A DNA stretch of 64,000 bases, taken from NCBI RefSeq assembly GCF_002072215.1, contig NZ_JXMW01000001.1, positions 186,001-250,000 on the forward strand, read 5' to 3'. The notes under the pieces are model-generated. The model had not been told where the DNA came from, searched no databases, and saw only the letters and a list, made by a program, of their open reading frames with translations. This DNA is from Methanobrevibacter arboriphilus JCM 13429 = DSM 1125 (GTDB lineage: Archaea; Methanobacteriota; Methanobacteria; Methanobacteriales; Methanobacteriaceae). Below are positions 1-10,038 of this stretch, in pieces (position 1 is the stretch's first letter; each line of letters starts with the position of its first letter). A program made the position numbers and the translations under genes.

Positions 1-189
1 ATAATAAGCCTTGATGATGTTATTGGTTTAGAACCTTACATGGAAATTGAAACTGATATTGAAGAAGGTAATGATTATAAAGCCGAAATAGATAAAATAT
101 TTGAATTATTTAAAAAATTAAATATAACTGAAGGATTTGAAAGAACCTCTTATCTAGAATTATTAGATATTAAAAGAGAAAAGAATTAA
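1..189 (+). CDS. CYTH domain protein, C-terminal end (class IV adenylate cyclase / thiamine-triphosphatase-like)
   Basis: The open frame enters from the left edge and stops at 187-189, leaving 62 residues. The visible part has the C-terminal CYTH pattern: LDDVIGLEPYMEIETD (acidic strand of the tunnel), a helix resembling EIDKIFELFKKLNI, then the closing strand SYLELL. CYTH enzymes bind triphosphate compounds inside a beta tunnel with divalent metals; the acidic residues in these strands are the metal ligands in the family. Archaeal members are usually annotated as class IV adenylate cyclase, but the substrate cannot be told from this fragment. Family assignment is from pattern recognition; function beyond triphosphate tunnel enzyme is inference. 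Confidence 0.75.
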   Translation: MISLDDVIGLEPYMEIETDIEEGNDYKAEIDKIFELFKKLNITEGFERTSYLELLDIKREKN

Positions 190-301
190 AGTTAATATTA
201 AAACAAAAAGATAATGATAATAATTAGAAATAATATTAGATTGAATAAAAATTAGAAATAATAGATTAAATAATAATTAGAATTTAATAGTAGGTTGAAT
301 A

Positions 302-925
302 ATGCCTATTTTAGTATATATTGATAACGATATTTCATTTAAATATAATGAAAATTGGATAAAAAAGTATAATTCTAATGATCCATTTTCTATTTTTGCT
401 ATGTATAATAATTTAAGTGAAAAAACAATTTTAGATATATCAAAAATCCCTATAAATTATAAAAATGGAAAAAATCATACAACTACTGATTATGAAGTAT
501 ATACTAAACGATATATTATAAATACCTTTGATTCAGAGATCATAAAAACCAATAAAACAAAGATAGACGATATAGAAGCTTGTGATATTTGGGCTAAAAG
601 AAGATTTAGAGATATGGAATTTGAAGAGAGATTTATTGGGTTTATAAAAAATCAGTATATTTATCAAATTAAACTATTAACTGATAAAGATTTAAACCTA
701 TTAATAGATGATATAGAAATAATATTGAATAGTTTTACTATTTTAAACAAGTCACATAATCCTCCAAATAGATTTAACAATCTTGAAATTGAGGAAATAT
801 TAGAAAAATCAAAATTATCAGACAAAAAAGCGATTATAAAAATATTGAAAAACTTACTAAAAATAATATTAATACTTTTAACATTTTTACTGATTTTTTT
901 AATACTTGGAATATTTATAACTTAA
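302..925 (+). CDS. PsbP/DcrB-like protein with C-terminal membrane anchor
   Basis: This 207-residue protein has no signal peptide. Its first ~150 residues resemble small PsbP- or DcrB-like domains common in Methanobrevibacter: an early strand of the type ISFKYNENWIKK, a central basic stretch, and a closing helix-strand around 125-147. A basic linker (residues ~165-185) leads to one strongly hydrophobic C-terminal segment (~186-206) ending two residues before the stop, so the protein is probably tail-anchored with the domain in the cytoplasm. The start ATG follows a TAGGTTG ribosome-site-like sequence. The gene stands alone between the CYTH fragment and the broken SIR2 gene. No catalytic residues are recognisable and the function is unknown. 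Confidence 0.55.
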   Translation: MPILVYIDNDISFKYNENWIKKYNSNDPFSIFAMYNNLSEKTILDISKIPINYKNGKNHTTTDYEVYTKRYIINTFDSEIIKTNKTKIDDIEACDIWAKRRFRDMEFEERFIGFIKNQYIYQIKLLTDKDLNLLIDDIEIILNSFTILNKSHNPPNRFNNLEIEEILEKSKLSDKKAIIKILKNLLKIILILLTFLLIFLILGIFIT

Positions 926-1060
926 TAAATTATATTTTATATTAAATACTTTTATTAATAAATGTATATTTTATTAATAAATTCACGTCTAAAATATTTA
1001 CTGAATTCAAGAGAATTATCTATGAAAAAAGAAAGATTAAACTATGAAAAAGAATGAATT

Positions 1061-1799
1061 ATGAAAAAAGAGAGTTTAGAAAAGATATCTAATTTAAAAA
1101 AAAGAATATCTAGCTCACAAAATGTCGTTTTCTTTGGAGGAGCAGGAGTATCAACTGAAAGTGGGATTCCAGATTTCAGAGGAGAAGAAGAAATTTATAA
1201 CACTATGAAAAAATATAGAGAATCCCCTGAAACTATACTATCTCATGACTACTTTATTTCAAATACAAGCTTATTTTATGAATATTATAAAGAAAATATA
1301 ATCTATAAATATGCCAAACCTAAATATTCACATATAGGAATTAATAAACTTGAGAAAGAAGGTAAAATTAAAGCAATTATCACACAAAACATAGATGGTC
1401 TTCACCAAAAAGCAGGAAGTAAAAATGTTTTAGAGCTTCATGGTAATATCTTAAAAAATTATTGTGTAAATTGTAATACCAAATACAATCTGGATTATAT
1501 TGTAGATTCAAAAAATGTACCAATTTGCAAATATTGTGGAGAAATAATAACCTGATATAGTTCTATATCAAGAACCACTAAAAGAAGAAATTATTAATAA
1601 AGCTATTGAATTCATAACGGAAGCTGATCTACTAATTATTGGAGGAACATCTCTTGTTGTTTATCCTGCAGCAGGACTTATCCAACATTTCAAAGGAAAA
1701 AATTTAGTTTTAATCAATAAAACAATGACATCATATGATAATTATGCTAATTTAGTAATAAATGAACCTATAGGAGAAGTTTTTAAAAAAATAATATAA
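1061..1799 (+). pseudogene. SIR2-family NAD-dependent protein deacetylase, frameshifted
   Basis: The first 164 codons carry the sirtuin core: the NAD-binding GAGVSTESGIPDFRG loop, TQNIDGLH, the catalytic His in LELHGN, and four zinc cysteines (CVNC...CKYC). The frame then hits TGA after GEIIT. The expected continuation (PDIVLYQEPL, then a GGTSLVVYPAAGL segment) begins at 1551 in another frame and runs to the stop at 1797-1799. Joined, the two parts make a normal ~245-residue sirtuin, so two bases have been lost (or one gained) at about 1548-1552, at the Thr-Pro codons. Sirtuins remove acyl groups from lysine using NAD. Either the gene is inactivated or there is a sequencing error; the downstream half is otherwise undamaged, so any lesion is recent. 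Confidence 0.85.
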
Positions 1800-1980
1800 A
1801 AAATGAATTTAAAAGAATTTATATACTGAAAAAATAACAATGTAAAAGTATGAGATATAGAACCATGGGATAAGATATTATTGATTAAAATAATTAAACA
1901 ATCAAGAAGATGAAACTAATTAAACCAATTATAATACTTAAATCAATATTAAAAAAATCAATATGATAATGAGTCAATTA

Positions 1981-2673
1981 TTATACTTCCTCTAAATCAA
2001 AATCTATAGATTCTTCAATAATTTCAATTTTATCAAGTTTATTATCAGATTTATAGACTAAAATTTCTACACCTTCAGTATATGCCTTAGAAAGAGTTTT
2101 ACTAAAATCTATATCTGTTTCCCAATTAGGTCTAAAACTGTTACCATTAGGATGTTGGATTAAAAAGAAAACAACTGCCCTATGACCTTCTTTTTTTAGT
2201 TTTATTAGTTTTTGAAGATGTTTTCGTCCTCGTTCAGTTGGAGCATCTGGAAATATAGCTATATTATTATTAACTAATGTAACGCCTTTTACTTCCACAT
2301 AACAATCCTCATATTCATTAGCTAGATATATATCTATTCTTGAATTTTCAACACTTTTTTCTCTTTCAACAATGCCATAATTTAAAAGTTCCTTTATTTT
2401 ACCATCTAAAATAGATTTATATACAATTTCATTAGCTTGCTGAGAATAAATAGAAACAAGAGCCCCCTCATTTTCTACAAAATGAAGTGAATATTTTGTT
2501 TTCCTTTTTGGATTGTTGCTAGGCAATAAATAAACAGTTGCCCCTTGGACTAAAAGTTCTTTACATCTTCCAGTATTTGGAACATGAGCAATTTCTAAAT
2601 TTCCATCAATTTCAACTTCTGCTATAAAACGATTCGGTCTAGATCTAAATACAGCTTTTATATAATCGTTCAT
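1981..2673 (-). CDS. sfsA: SfsA family DNA/RNA nuclease
   Basis: A protein of about 230 residues with the full SfsA pattern: N-terminal RPNRFIAEVEIDG, VPNTGRCKELL, then CYVEVKGVTLV (the nuclease-like core with the E-x-K pair) and FPDAPTERGRKHLQKL. SfsA was first named a sugar fermentation stimulation protein in E. coli; the fold is a PD-(D/E)XK-related nuclease and its cellular role is unclear. A GTG four codons upstream (2685) gives a longer frame, but GTGAG sits seven bases before the ATG at 2673, so the internal ATG is preferred. The gene is a single cistron on the minus strand. Family assignment is firm; biological role is not. Confidence 0.9.
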   Translation of the reverse strand: MNDYIKAVFRSRPNRFIAEVEIDGNLEIAHVPNTGRCKELLVQGATVYLLPSNNPKRKTKYSLHFVENEGALVSIYSQQANEIVYKSILDGKIKELLNYGIVEREKSVENSRIDIYLANEYEDCYVEVKGVTLVNNNIAIFPDAPTERGRKHLQKLIKLKKEGHRAVVFFLIQHPNGNSFRPNWETDIDFSKTLSKAYTEGVEILVYKSDNKLDKIEIIEESIDFDLEEV

Positions 2674-2899
2674 AATATTACTCACATATGTATACTAATA
2701 GATATACTACTAAATACCACTAATATATTATCACTAATCTACTACTAATATATTACTAATATATTACTAGTATAGTATTACAGTAGAAATAAGCTTAAAA
2801 AATCTATGAAAATGAAGTTAAGGTAAAGATAGCAAAATTAAATTCTAAATATAATATAAAGAATCAATAAAAAAAAATATAGAATCAAATATTCTAGAA

Positions 2900-4492
2900 T
2901 CAATATATATTTTCCATCAATATACCTAAAAATTCAGATAAATGACTTGCTAAAAAGCCATTGCCATATTGTTCTTTAGCAAAATCTCCTGCTTTACCAT
3001 TTAAATAAGTAGCTAAAGCACCTGCATCATAACTATTCAAACCTTGAGATAAAAGACTTGTAGCTATGCCTGCTAAAGAATCACCAGTACCTCCAACAGT
3101 CATTCCAGAATTTCCAGTTCTGTTAATTCTAAAACTAATTCCATTGAAAATTAAATCATACTTTCCTTTTAATACAAGAGTACCATTTATATTTCTTGTT
3201 ATACCTTGTAAAACAGATATTTTTTCATTAAATTTATCAAAATCCTTATCAAAATTAGAAACATTAGATAAATTATTTAAATCGTCAATAGAATCATTGA
3301 AAAATATTTTTAATTCATTTAAATGAGGAGTAACAATCAAATTATCTTTATCTTTTATTAAAAGAGGATTAACTAATTTTAAAGCATCTGCATCAAGAAC
3401 AATAGGAATATCTATTTTTTTAACCAAAATATTAAATAATTTTCCAGTTTCTTCATTTAATCCTGCTCCAGGACCTATTAAAATCGCATCAATATTATTT
3501 TCATTAATAATAGTCATTATTTCATCTAAATTATCCAAATTTAAATAATCTTTACTTCCATTATCATTATTTAAACCTTTAACAATTAAATCAGGCGATT
3601 CTTGTTTAATGGCTAAACTTGTAGATTCCGGAGTGGCGATATAAACTAAATCAGCACCACTAGACATAGCAGATAAACCAGCGATCGTTGGAGCCCCATG
3701 ATAATCTTTGTTTCCTCCAACTATTAGTATTCTTCCATTATTACCTTTATGAGAAGTATCAATCCTATTTTTTAGCCTAATCAAATCACCATTACCAACA
3801 AATATTTCAGCTTCTATAGGAATTCCAATATCACAAATTACAAGCCCACCAACTAATGATTCGTTACTAAAACTAGCTTTTTTAACACCAGTTTTTACTT
3901 TATGAAATGTTATTGTATATTCTGGCTTTACAGCTATATCATTGATTTTACCAGTTAATGGATCCATTCCAGAAGGAACATCGATAGATATCTTTAAAGC
4001 ATTTGAATTATTTATTACTTCAATAGATTTTTTAACTTTTTTTCTCAAATCCCCTTTGATTCCAGTTCCTAAAATCCCATCTATAATAATATACTCACTG
4101 AAACTCTCTGATTTAGCTAGTTCTATATTATCAATATCATTAGAATCATTTAATTCAGTGATATTTAACCTTGAAATGCGAGGAACCATATTTTCCAAAA
4201 TTTCAAAGTTAATTTGAGCATCTATTGATTTAATATCTTTTGGAGAAGTAAGCATGAAGATTTCTACTTCAAAACCACGGTTCAGAAGATGTCTTGCAGC
4301 TACAAACCCATCACCTGCATTACCACCAGAACCTGTAAATATTGCTATTTTAACTGGTTTTGAAAATGTAAATGTAGATATCGTAGCTATCTCATCTGAC
4401 AAACATTTACCTGCATTCTCCATTAAACATAATCTTGATAGACCTAGATCTTCACAATTTATATCTGTTACCACCATATCAATAGGATCCAT
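2900..4492 (-). CDS. nnr: Bifunctional NAD(P)H-hydrate epimerase / ADP-dependent NAD(P)H-hydrate dehydratase
   Basis: A 530-residue fusion that repairs hydrated NADH and NADPH. Residues ~1-215 are the YjeF-N epimerase domain (MENAGKCLSDEI at the start, FTGSGGNAGDGFVAARHL, IDGILGTGIKGDLR and IDVPSGMDPLTG). Residues ~240-530 are the YjeF-C dehydratase, a ribokinase-like fold with HKGNNGRILIVGG, ILIGPGAGLNEETG, the TPHLNEL loop and the nucleotide-site GGTGDSLAGI. Length matches the usual fused form. The ATG is preceded by GGAGAT at good spacing. A cluster of Asn/Asp/Ser residues (~390-415) extends a surface loop, as in several other genes in this window. The gene is monocistronic, with a ~600-base AT-rich leader side. 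Confidence 0.93.
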   Translation of the reverse strand: MDPIDMVVTDINCEDLGLSRLCLMENAGKCLSDEIATISTFTFSKPVKIAIFTGSGGNAGDGFVAARHLLNRGFEVEIFMLTSPKDIKSIDAQINFEILENMVPRISRLNITELNDSNDIDNIELAKSESFSEYIIIDGILGTGIKGDLRKKVKKSIEVINNSNALKISIDVPSGMDPLTGKINDIAVKPEYTITFHKVKTGVKKASFSNESLVGGLVICDIGIPIEAEIFVGNGDLIRLKNRIDTSHKGNNGRILIVGGNKDYHGAPTIAGLSAMSSGADLVYIATPESTSLAIKQESPDLIVKGLNNDNGSKDYLNLDNLDEIMTIINENNIDAILIGPGAGLNEETGKLFNILVKKIDIPIVLDADALKLVNPLLIKDKDNLIVTPHLNELKIFFNDSIDDLNNLSNVSNFDKDFDKFNEKISVLQGITRNINGTLVLKGKYDLIFNGISFRINRTGNSGMTVGGTGDSLAGIATSLLSQGLNSYDAGALATYLNGKAGDFAKEQYGNGFLASHLSEFLGILMENIY

Positions 4493-5096
4493 TTTTAAAT
4501 CTCCAATCTAAATAATATTATTAAAGCAAATTATAATATCATGAACAAGTATCATAAGCAATATAACCATAAGATACTTTATAAACAATAGTAGTTAATT
4601 TTATAAACGATTTAACTTTTATTAGTATATAATTAAAGTATTTTATAAGCAATATAATTCTATTTCATATATTAGTATAATATATTTAGTATAATTATTA
4701 TCTATATTTATTATCTATATTATTATGATATAAATTATTTTATATTCATGAAACTATTTTATATTATTCATGAAATTTTATATTATACAATTGTTTTATT
4801 ATTCATAGAAGTAATATATTTAGAAATAATATATTCATTTATTAATAGAACTAATTATATTAATAGAACTAATATAATCATGAATATATCAATGAAAAAA
4901 ATATAAAGACTACTAAAATATTTATAATTATGAAAAAATTATACAAAAATTATAAATTAAAAATATAATTAAAAATATAATTAAAAACTAATATAAAAAT
5001 AATTATTATAAAAATAAAATAAAAATTATTAAGAATTATTAAAAATAATAAAACTAAAAATAATATAAATAAATAATTAAATATAAAAAATAAATA
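4493..5096. other. AT-rich gene-free stretch
   Basis: This divergent spacer sits upstream of the NAD(P)HX repair gene and downstream of the carbonic anhydrase gene. It contains only short reiterated TATTAT/AATATA-type sequence and no frame, tRNA or convincing hairpin that I can see. Confidence 0.6.
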
Positions 5097-5627
5097 TTAA
5101 TATCCATTTACTAAAATATCAACCTTACCAGTAATCGGATCCATAATAAGGCCATGAACAGGAACATCATCAGGAATAAGAGGAGAACTCTTAATTTTAT
5201 TAACTCCATTTATTACATTTGACTCTTCGCTATCAATAGATCCAATCCAATCTTCAATATCTATTTTAGCTATTTCTTCAGGATATATTCCTCTTTCTAA
5301 CATTATTGATTTTAATTTTTCTCCATCAACATTAGACATACCACAATCATAATGCCCAACTAAAATAACTTCTTTAGAACCTAAAGCAAATATAGCTGCT
5401 GCAATAGAACGTATAACATCACGATCTAAAACATTATTACCTGCATTTTTGATTATTTTTGCATCACCACGACTTATACCCATAGCTTTTTCTAAAAAAC
5501 CATCAGTAAGCCGTGTATCCATACAAGCAACAATAGCTAATTTTTTTTGAGGTATATGGGATAATTTACTCCCTTCAAATTCATCAACAAATTCTTTATT
5601 ATATTCTACTATTTCATTAAGTAACAT
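5097..5627 (-). CDS. cab: Beta-class carbonic anhydrase
   Basis: A 176-residue beta-carbonic anhydrase, close in length to the archaeal Cab of Methanothermobacter. Zinc ligands are visible as Cys35 in ACMDTRL (with the Asp37-Arg39 dyad) and the His/Cys pair in GHYDCGM; the GDAKIIKNAGN segment carries the usual substrate-site residues. The enzyme interconverts CO2 and bicarbonate in the cytoplasm, which fits a methanogen that fixes CO2 and feeds it to formylmethanofuran synthesis; the Ftr gene for the next step lies just upstream on the same strand, although ~350 bases separate the two and they need not be co-transcribed. A GTGGG ribosome site precedes the ATG. Confidence 0.93.
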   Translation of the reverse strand: MLLNEIVEYNKEFVDEFEGSKLSHIPQKKLAIVACMDTRLTDGFLEKAMGISRGDAKIIKNAGNNVLDRDVIRSIAAAIFALGSKEVILVGHYDCGMSNVDGEKLKSIMLERGIYPEEIAKIDIEDWIGSIDSEESNVINGVNKIKSSPLIPDDVPVHGLIMDPITGKVDILVNGY

Positions 5628-5974
5628 GACAAACCCACATTAAAAAATTAGTTATTAAAATATATAAATTATTCTAATTAACATTTAACAAAATTTGTAA
5701 AAATATAATTAAAAGAATATGGTTAAGAAAATGTTAAAAATAATTTGAGAATAAGTAAAAGTAAGTTAAAAATAGATTAAAAATAGGTTAAAATATATTA
5801 AAATAGGTTAAAAATAATTTAATAAACTAAAATAAAAAATGAAAAAATAAAAAATGGAAAATGTAAAAATAAAAAATTTAAAAAATAAAGATTTATTTAA
5901 CAAATATTAATAAATACCTTAAAAACACATTATAAATCAAAATAACTATAAATGTATTTATCTAATAGATCTAA
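5628..5974. repeat. AT-rich spacer with degenerate AGGTTAAAAAT-type repeats
   Basis: Between Ftr and carbonic anhydrase the plus strand repeats variants of TAGGTTAAAAATA and AAAATAAAAAATG (about 5750-5890). There is no open frame. I see no clear terminator hairpin. Confidence 0.5.
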
Positions 5975-6868
5975 TTAAAATAAATCTCTTAAATTAATCT
6001 TATAAGCACCTAAGTTTCCACCATAGTTACCTGCACTGATTTCTTTAACTCCTGGAATTGTACAAGCAGCTTTTATTCCTTGTTTCATAGCTTCTCTTAC
6101 AGATTCTTCATCAATACCATCAATAACTATTTCATAGATACCATTTACATCTTTTCTAATTTCACTTTCTACAACTTCTTCTTTTAAAGAAACACACATT
6201 TTCTCATTTGTAGAAGCATTTAAGAAATTATATTCATTACATCCTACTTTAGATCCAGAAGCAACAATTCCACCAGGGAAAGGAGTGATTGTTCCAGGTA
6301 CTTCATAAATCGCATCAACAGCTGCTTCAGCAGCCACAAGAGCATTCATCTGACTATCAGCAAGTATAAAGAAGTTTCCTCCAGCAACACCATCTTTCAT
6401 TCCAAAATCAGACTCAACTAAAAAGTCACCAGACATAATAGGGATAGATTGAACGGTTCTTCCACCAACTTCAACTTCCTTCTCATACCCATCACCGAAA
6501 AATTTCAATTTGAAACCAGCTTTTAATACTTCTTCAGTATCTTCTAATGCATTGAATACAGCAGTAGTCGGAGCAGTTAATATTCCCATACCAATTCTTT
6601 CAAGAAGTTCATGATCTAACTTTTTTTTACCAGAGTTACAAATCATTATAGTGTAACCAGGTCTTCCATCAGGAGTTTCAAGTGGAGAAACATAACCATC
6701 AATTCCAGCTTCAGCAGGACATCCAATTACAGAAGTACCATAACCAGTAGCCTCAGTAGCTGCTACAAGAGCTAATTTTTTAGTTGCTGCAGTTACGAGT
6801 AATCTAGAAACTTTTATTCCAAAAGCTTCCGCATAAGTATCTTTTATATCTACACCATTTAATTGCAT
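5975..6868 (-). CDS. ftr: Formylmethanofuran--tetrahydromethanopterin formyltransferase
   Basis: Ftr moves the formyl group from formylmethanofuran to tetrahydromethanopterin, the second step of CO2 reduction to methane. The protein starts [19 protein letters not shown] and continues with the conserved [19 protein letters not shown] region, [10 protein letters not shown], and the C-terminal [14 protein letters not shown]; at 297 residues it matches the family. A TTG four codons upstream extends the frame to 6880, but GGTGA lies five bases before the ATG at 6868, so that ATG is the start. The gene is monocistronic here. The soluble enzyme is a homotetramer in relatives. Identification is secure. 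Confidence 0.97.
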   Translation of the reverse strand: MQLNGVDIKDTYAEAFGIKVSRLLVTAATKKLALVAATEATGYGTSVIGCPAEAGIDGYVSPLETPDGRPGYTIMICNSGKKKLDHELLERIGMGILTAPTTAVFNALEDTEEVLKAGFKLKFFGDGYEKEVEVGGRTVQSIPIMSGDFLVESDFGMKDGVAGGNFFILADSQMNALVAAEAAVDAIYEVPGTITPFPGGIVASGSKVGCNEYNFLNASTNEKMCVSLKEEVVESEIRKDVNGIYEIVIDGIDEESVREAMKQGIKAACTIPGVKEISAGNYGGNLGAYKINLRDLF

Positions 6869-7142
6869 AAATTTCACCAATTTAGAATTTCATTTATTAT
6901 AAAATAAAGTTTTCTATTTAACTTTAGTCTAATTAATTTATTCTATTAATTTTTAATCAAATATTCCGTTAATAATTTATTATTTAAAATATATTTTATT
7001 TAAAATATTATTGATTTTATTATTTATTCTGTTATTTATTTTGTTATTTATATTTTATTTAAAATGTTATTATTTTTTTATTTAAAGTGTTATTTATTAT
7101 TGTGAGTATTAATTATTTTAAGTTAATTATTTTAAGCATAAT

Positions 7143-8246
7143 TTATTCAGGTTTCATTTCTTCTTCATCAATATCTTCAATATAATCTAACTCGTCAATA
7201 ATTTCTTTAGCTGTTTTTTCTTCACTAATACTAGTAGTACCTATCTTATCAAGAACAGAAGAGCCATAATGAGGAAGTATAGCAAATCCAATCATTGTTG
7301 GCATCCAAAAAGATATAAGTCTCTCAATAACAGTTGCTGCTGCACTTATAGAAGGGGGAATTCCTGCTGAACTATAAAAAAGAATCATAACTCCATCAAC
7401 GGCACCAATACCTCCAGGAAGTAAAGGAATCATACCAATTAAACTAGCAACAATAAAGACTTCACCTATTAAAATTGGATCTACATTAGCACCGAAAGCT
7501 AAAAAAACTACAAAAACACGTGCTATTTCAACAGCCCAAATAAAAAAAGAAAGAGGTAAACCATAATAAAGAATCATTTTATCAGCTAACATTCTTTTCA
7601 TAGTTTTTTGAAATCCTGCAATAGCTTTAATAACTTTATTTTCTAATGTTTCAGGATCAATTTTTTTGTAAAAAATTTTAATAATGCGAACAATCCATGC
7701 TGTAATCTTTTCTCCAGCTTTTTGATTTATTGACATATATACTAAAAGAATAAAAGCAATTGTAATAACTATAACTGAGATGATTAAAATTGATAAAATT
7801 AATTTGCTTAATGAAAAATATACCATAACAGCAATTATAGTAATCACTGCAAGTACAAGAAAAGGAAATGTATCCAATGCCCTATCAGCTATTACTGTAG
7901 CGAAAGTCTCTTCAGTTGGTTTATTAACATGTTTAGAAAGTATATATGCCCTAACTGGTTCACCACCACCACGACCACTAGGAGTTATATTATTAATCGC
8001 CATGCCAACTAAAACCATTGGAATGATCTCTTTAACTGTTGTATTAATGTTGGCAGTTTTATTTACTATATTCCACCGAAGTGCATACAGATAAAAAATG
8101 AAAAACTGAATTAATATAGCTAATAAAATAAACCAAAAATTAGCTAACTTAAGAGCATCGATTACCTGGTCTATGCCAATAAAATATAGCATAACTCCCA
8201 TTATTGCTAAGCCAATAGCTAAAAATATAACAGTTTTATGTTTCAT
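7143..8246 (-). CDS. Flippase-like membrane protein (lysylphosphatidylglycerol synthase TM region / UPF0104 family)
   Basis: About 367 residues with roughly eight membrane segments, from an N-terminal pair (~5-55) to SAAATVIERLISFWMPTMIG near residue 320. The family signature is present: NNITPSGRGGGEPVRAYIL after the third segment and LLPGGIGAVDGVMI before the last helices. Relatives form the membrane part of MprF and stand-alone proteins thought to move lipid-linked molecules. The last 40 residues form an acidic cytoplasmic tail. A GTG two codons upstream (8252) is possible, but the ATG at 8246 has a GTGATG site nearby. Substrate unknown. Confidence 0.85.
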   Translation of the reverse strand: MKHKTVIFLAIGLAIMGVMLYFIGIDQVIDALKLANFWFILLAILIQFFIFYLYALRWNIVNKTANINTTVKEIIPMVLVGMAINNITPSGRGGGEPVRAYILSKHVNKPTEETFATVIADRALDTFPFLVLAVITIIAVMVYFSLSKLILSILIISVIVITIAFILLVYMSINQKAGEKITAWIVRIIKIFYKKIDPETLENKVIKAIAGFQKTMKRMLADKMILYYGLPLSFFIWAVEIARVFVVFLAFGANVDPILIGEVFIVASLIGMIPLLPGGIGAVDGVMILFYSSAGIPPSISAAATVIERLISFWMPTMIGFAILPHYGSSVLDKIGTTSISEEKTAKEIIDELDYIEDIDEEEMKPE

Positions 8247-9162
8247 AAGCACATCACATCATATACACAGTTAAACATTATATTTAATATGTTATACGTC
8301 TATAAAAAAAATATCTTTTTAATAAATTATCATTACTTTTTAATAAATTATCATTATATAATATAATTATATAAATATATTATATTCACAATCTTTATTA
8401 ATTTATAATTTTATAAGTATAGCTTTTATAACTTTATAAATTCATTTATATATTTATATAATAAATAATCATTATAAATAAATTATTATTTAAATAAAAA
8501 ATAATAGATTAAATATTATTAAAAAATTTAATAGATATTATAGAATTACTAGATTAAATATTATTATAAAGATTAATATAAAAAAAGATTAATATAAAAG
8601 AAAAGCTTATTATAAAAACAATTATAATTTTATTATAAATTAAATACTTTATAAAATAAATAGTAATAAAGCAAAATAACATTATATGTATTATCTCTAT
8701 AAACAAATTTTATTATTTAAAATATTATTCTCAATCTAAAATAGATAATATTTTAAAATATTCTAAAGTATTCTAAAATATTTTATATACTATTCTATGA
8801 TTAATATTAACTAATCAATATTTATAATAAATATTTTAATGTTATGTTATAAAAAAAATGCTATAAAATAGAAATATTTATATATGTCAAAAAACATTGT
8901 ATTAATAATGCATAAAATAGATAATATATACATAGGTTTTATTCTGAATTAATTAAATTTTTTCTTAAAATAATATAAGACATTAAAAATAAAATTGAAT
9001 ATAAATTCATACTAATTTTACTGAATATAGATTCATACTTTTTTAATTAATTATTTTATTACATAATTTAAATTGGTTGTATGATAAATTTTTATGTTAT
9101 TACTACTTTTGCATTGAAGTTAAGGATTAGTGATATCTAATCCAAAACTAGGTGTTATTAAA
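8247..9162. other. Long AT-rich divergent spacer
   Basis: More than 900 bases separate the flippase-like gene from the TRAM gene. The sequence is nearly all A and T with reiterated AAATAAATTATTA blocks. A TATA-like stretch about 9070-9100, before the TRAM gene, is the only candidate promoter I can point to. No frame or RNA gene was recognised. Confidence 0.5.
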
Positions 9163-9384
9163 ATGTTTGAAGATAGTTATAATAGACAAGAAGAATTCTC
9201 TTGCCCAGTAGAAGTCGGTACAGAGTATGATGTTAAAATAGAAGACCAAGGTAAAACTGGCGACGGTATTGCTAGAGTAGATGGGTTTGTTATATTCATT
9301 CCTGGAACCGAAGTTGGTCAAGAAGTAAAAGTAAAAGTCAATGCAACCCGCAGAAAGTTCGCTTTCGGAGAAGTAGTAGAATAA
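9163..9384 (+). CDS. TRAM domain protein (small RNA-binding protein)
   Basis: A 73-residue protein that is almost entirely one TRAM domain: VEVGTEYDVKIEDQGKTGDG, then IARVDGFVIFIPGT and VGQEVKVKVNATRRKFAFGEVVE. TRAM is an OB-like fold that binds RNA; single-domain archaeal members act as cold-responsive RNA chaperones in some methanogens. A GTG at 9130 gives a longer frame, but AGGTG eight bases before the ATG at 9163 fixes the start and the upstream residues do not fit the family. It stands alone after a long leader region, so it may have a long 5' untranslated region. Codon use includes Gly-GGC and Arg-CGC, consistent with high expression. Confidence 0.9.
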   Translation: MFEDSYNRQEEFSCPVEVGTEYDVKIEDQGKTGDGIARVDGFVIFIPGTEVGQEVKVKVNATRRKFAFGEVVE

Positions 9385-10038
9385 TATTACTTCATTGATT
9401 TTATAAAATAATAAAATGATAAATATGAATTAATAAAGTATTAGTACATTATTACTAATATTTATTAATATATTTGTTATTATTATTTTACAAGGAATTA
9501 TAATCATAAAGCTATATTATAATATATAAAATTTAATAATATACCTTAACATTGTTAAATTAAAATATTATTAAATTTTATATATTAGATGAAATTACAT
9601 TAAAATGGATAAATATTAAAATCCATAATAAATACTCAATAGACTAAATAATCCTACTTATTTTTAATATAAATTAAACTAGCTAATTTAAATCAGTAAT
9701 TTAAAAAATTTTATTTGATCTGATTTTAATATTTTGATTTTAAACAGTTTTCTATTTTTAATTTTAATTATATTTTTATATTTTTTATTCATTTAGATAC
9801 TATTATAAACAATATTTTATGCTTATTCTAAATGATATATACTTATTATAAAATATATGATTATTCTAAACAATTATGCAATGATATGTAAATATTAGGA
9901 TAATATTAAATCTTAAGATAAATGTCAAATTTTTAAATATATTAAATCTGTAAATATATTTGAGATATGAATTAAGATAATTATAATATAATTAATAAAA
10001 TAATAAGATATTTATATATAAAAATCAAATGATTAAAG
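9385..10038. other. AT-rich gene-free stretch
   Basis: The 650 bases between the TRAM gene and trkH contain only AT-rich short-period sequence. Nothing coding or structured was recognised. Confidence 0.5.

Noticed and set aside
3066-4511. Plus-strand frames inside the NAD(P)HX repair gene
   Set aside because: They are antisense to a well-conserved coding sequence.
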